This document shows, in pieces, positions 62,783 through 64,000 of a stretch of 64,000 nt of DNA (within the stretch, counting starts at the first letter, position 1; every line of letters begins with the position of its first letter). The notes under the pieces are model-generated. The model was not told the DNA's origin. It was given only the letters and a program-made list of their open reading frames with translations, and made no database searches. The stretch is from Marinobacter mangrovi (GTDB taxonomy: Bacteria; Pseudomonadota; Gammaproteobacteria; Pseudomonadales; Oleiphilaceae), in the NCBI RefSeq assembly GCF_016798325.1, contig NZ_JAERVO010000008.1, positions 179,052 through 243,051 of the forward strand, written 5' to 3'. A program made the translations under genes and the position numbers.

Positions 62783-62954
62783 GATTTTCTTCCATTAGTT
62801 CGTAGCTCTTTCTGAAGTTCGGAGTATGCAGGCCAGACCTTACCTTTAGCTGCCAAAACGAGGGATGGATAACAAAATATGTCGGCAAAAGGACAATATT
62901 GCACCCAGACTAATGATTCGTTCTCTCTACGATGAGAAACACCAATGGCTTACG

Positions 62955-63716
62955 CTATTGGGGACCTGCGCCCTCTCCCTCGACGCCGGTATAGATAAAC
63001 CGCTCCTCGGCTTTATCGACCACCTGATCCATAATGCCGGTACCGGCCCCAAAATAGCGGCCTTCAATATCGTATGGGTCGACCAATCCCCTGGCGTACT
63101 TGCCGCCGGGCTGGTAATCCGCCATGAACGATCGCAGATCCACGACGTCGGCAAAGTTCGGTTGATTCACGTCGAAACGGCCGATGCTGCGACTGAGCCC
63201 GTTCGGTCCGCGTTCCAGTTCAATCATCTCGATAACCGCGTCCGCGACGGACTGCGCCGCAAACTCAACGCCGGCACGCTTGAGTGAATCCGTTATCCTG
63301 TCGCGCTCACCGTCCGTCAGCGGATCGGAACCCTCCAGAACAGTCAGCTCACCATCCTGAATGGAGAATCCCCAGTCCTTGCTTTTGAGCGTGGCGGACA
63401 GGCTTTCAACACCGGATCGGTAGCCAAGCTCCAGATCAGCCGCGCGCTTACCGATCTCAAAGCCGAACAGCTCCTGCACCCGATTGTAGCGGGCCGTCAT
63501 GGCTTCAGGAGATTCGATGTTGGTGTTGATGACGGCTCGAACATCGTAGAGCCCGTGGTTGGACGGGAGTACCGGATCGTCTTTGCGGTAAATCGCAGAT
63601 GCGGTTTCTTCAGGGGTACTCGATAACTCGTCGGCGCTGATTTTCTCGACACAAGCATTGCCGTTGTCAAAGCGGGACGGCTGTCCAAGCAGTGAAGTAA
63701 GCGAGTCGATTTTCAT
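62955..63716 (-). CDS. Hypothetical protein, unknown function
   Basis: 253 residues from ATG 63716 (MKIDSLTSLLGQPSRF), with gggagag and an adjacent aggg upstream; an ATG at 63761 would add 15 residues. Soluble, acidic, no signal peptide. The Ser/Thr-rich start and an internal segment SATLKSKDWGFSIQDGELTV are notable, and the C-terminal DIEGRYFGAGTGIMDQVVDK looks like a conserved domain I cannot name. Base composition is nearer to the chromosome than that of the two genes downstream. Confidence 0.65.
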   Translation of the reverse strand: MKIDSLTSLLGQPSRFDNGNACVEKISADELSSTPEETASAIYRKDDPVLPSNHGLYDVRAVINTNIESPEAMTARYNRVQELFGFEIGKRAADLELGYRSGVESLSATLKSKDWGFSIQDGELTVLEGSDPLTDGERDRITDSLKRAGVEFAAQSVADAVIEMIELERGPNGLSRSIGRFDVNQPNFADVVDLRSFMADYQPGGKYARGLVDPYDIEGRYFGAGTGIMDQVVDKAEERFIYTGVEGEGAGPQ

Positions 63717-63909
63717 CCCTGTCGTCTCTCCCGGTGCTGTACTTTGTTTAACGGCGAACATCCGGGAAACTTCAGTGTGACGACAGGACATATCGAGCCG
63801 GGAGGTTTGCTTCGGATTGGTTTGCAAGCTAGAGCCTTAGGTTTCGCAATCAAGCTTTCTTAGGGCAAAAGACAAGACTTGAACATCCCTCTAGGATTTT
63901 CAAGCCAGA

Positions 63910-64000
63910 TTACTCACTCTGGCGATCTCTGAGCTCATATCCCCGACCTGTTTTCATCATCTGCCAGATCACTCGGACAAGATGACGGCCCAATGCTCTG
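63910..64000 (-). CDS. Transposase C-terminus, IS110-like (runs off window)
   Basis: The last 29 residues of a minus-strand frame ending at TAA 63910-63912: ALGRHLVRVIWQMMKTGRGY then ELRDRQSE. The helical ALGRHLVRVIWQM pattern is typical of IS110/IS1111 family (RuvC-like DEDD) transposase ends. The N-terminal part lies outside the window, so intactness is unknown. Confidence 0.6.
   Translation of the reverse strand, partial: RALGRHLVRVIWQMMKTGRGYELRDRQSE

Larger units (their letters stand above)
61552..63880. repeat. Pair of 19-20 nt direct repeats bounding an accessory segment
   Basis: AAGGGCAAAAGGCAAGACTT at 61552-61571 and its near-copy AGGGCAAAAGACAAGACTT at 63862-63880 (one mismatch in the shared 19). 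They enclose about 2.3 kb of more AT-rich DNA. The motif resembles short dispersed elements seen near mobile DNA in related genomes. Confidence 0.6.

Noticed and set aside
62695..62904. 69-codon minus-strand frame with a protein-like start (FADIFCYPSLVLAAKGK)
   Set aside because: No ribosome site and it runs over the start of the better supported gene at 62782 in another frame. It may be a broken remnant.
1..64000. CRISPR array, rRNA operon or replication origin
   Set aside because: No regularly spaced repeats, no rRNA-like sequence and no DnaA-box cluster were seen on reading through the window.

Overview
The window looks like the chromosome of a GC-rich, aerobic, probably marine or halophilic gammaproteobacterium of the Marinobacter/Halomonas/Pseudomonas type. 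The support is a tetraheme-free cytochrome c5, PldA, an AlgC/AlgA pair, a bacterioferritin/Bfd pair, Pseudomonas-style ben-cat-pca genes, an FdsGBAD formate dehydrogenase and an MksBEF-type condensin. The genus cannot be fixed from the sequence alone.

Layout. 1-13.6 kb holds housekeeping genes: a GGDEF/EAL protein cut by the window edge, Rep helicase, cytochrome c5, PldA, phosphomannomutase and GDP-mannose pyrophosphorylase, bacterioferritin and Bfd with Fur-like boxes, a tRNA-Arg(CCG) preceded by two truncated copies of its 5' end, and a DODA-type dioxygenase / DoxX / LysR cluster. 13.9-28.5 kb is an aromatic catabolism island. catB-catC-catA-benA-benB-benC-benD run head to tail, divergent from a CatR/CatM-like LysR gene. 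An IclR (PcaR-like) gene is divergent from pcaI-pcaJ-pcaF-pcaD. Together these take benzoate through catechol, muconate, muconolactone, the enol-lactone and 3-oxoadipate to succinyl-CoA and acetyl-CoA. An enoyl-CoA hydratase follows. 28.5-33.8 kb carries a glutarate/lysine end pathway (GcdR-like LysR, GcdH, a CaiB-type CoA-transferase) and an AtoE-like transporter. The transporter promoter shares a 36-bp operator (30 of 36 bases identical) with the pcaI promoter.

34-35 kb is a short, degraded-looking stretch with a lipoprotein gene. 35-44 kb is a formate module: an OFA-family transporter, a ModE-like regulator with a substrate-binding domain, then fdsG-fdsB-fdsA-fdhD-fdsD. 44.1-50 kb is a tightly overlapping four-gene SMC/kleisin operon of the MksBEF-G or Wadjet (Jet) type in the order TOPRIM nuclease, SMC ATPase, kleisin, MksE-like subunit. 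This is a plasmid-restriction or chromosome-organisation system. A secreted protein of unknown function lies just upstream on the same strand.

51-59.9 kb is a complete De Ley-Doudoroff sugar-acid pathway, probably for D-galactose: SSS symporter, SMP-30 lactonase and IclR on one strand; IlvD/Edd dehydratase, SDR sugar dehydrogenase, DgoK, DgoA and mutarotase on the other. IclR-type palindromes lie between the two arms. A patatin phospholipase follows. 61.55-64 kb is a more AT-rich accessory segment with three unrecognised genes between 19-nt direct repeats, ending in the C-terminus of an IS110-like transposase at the window edge.

Most antisense long ORFs in this GC-rich DNA are shadows and are omitted. 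No CRISPR array, rRNA or replication origin was seen.
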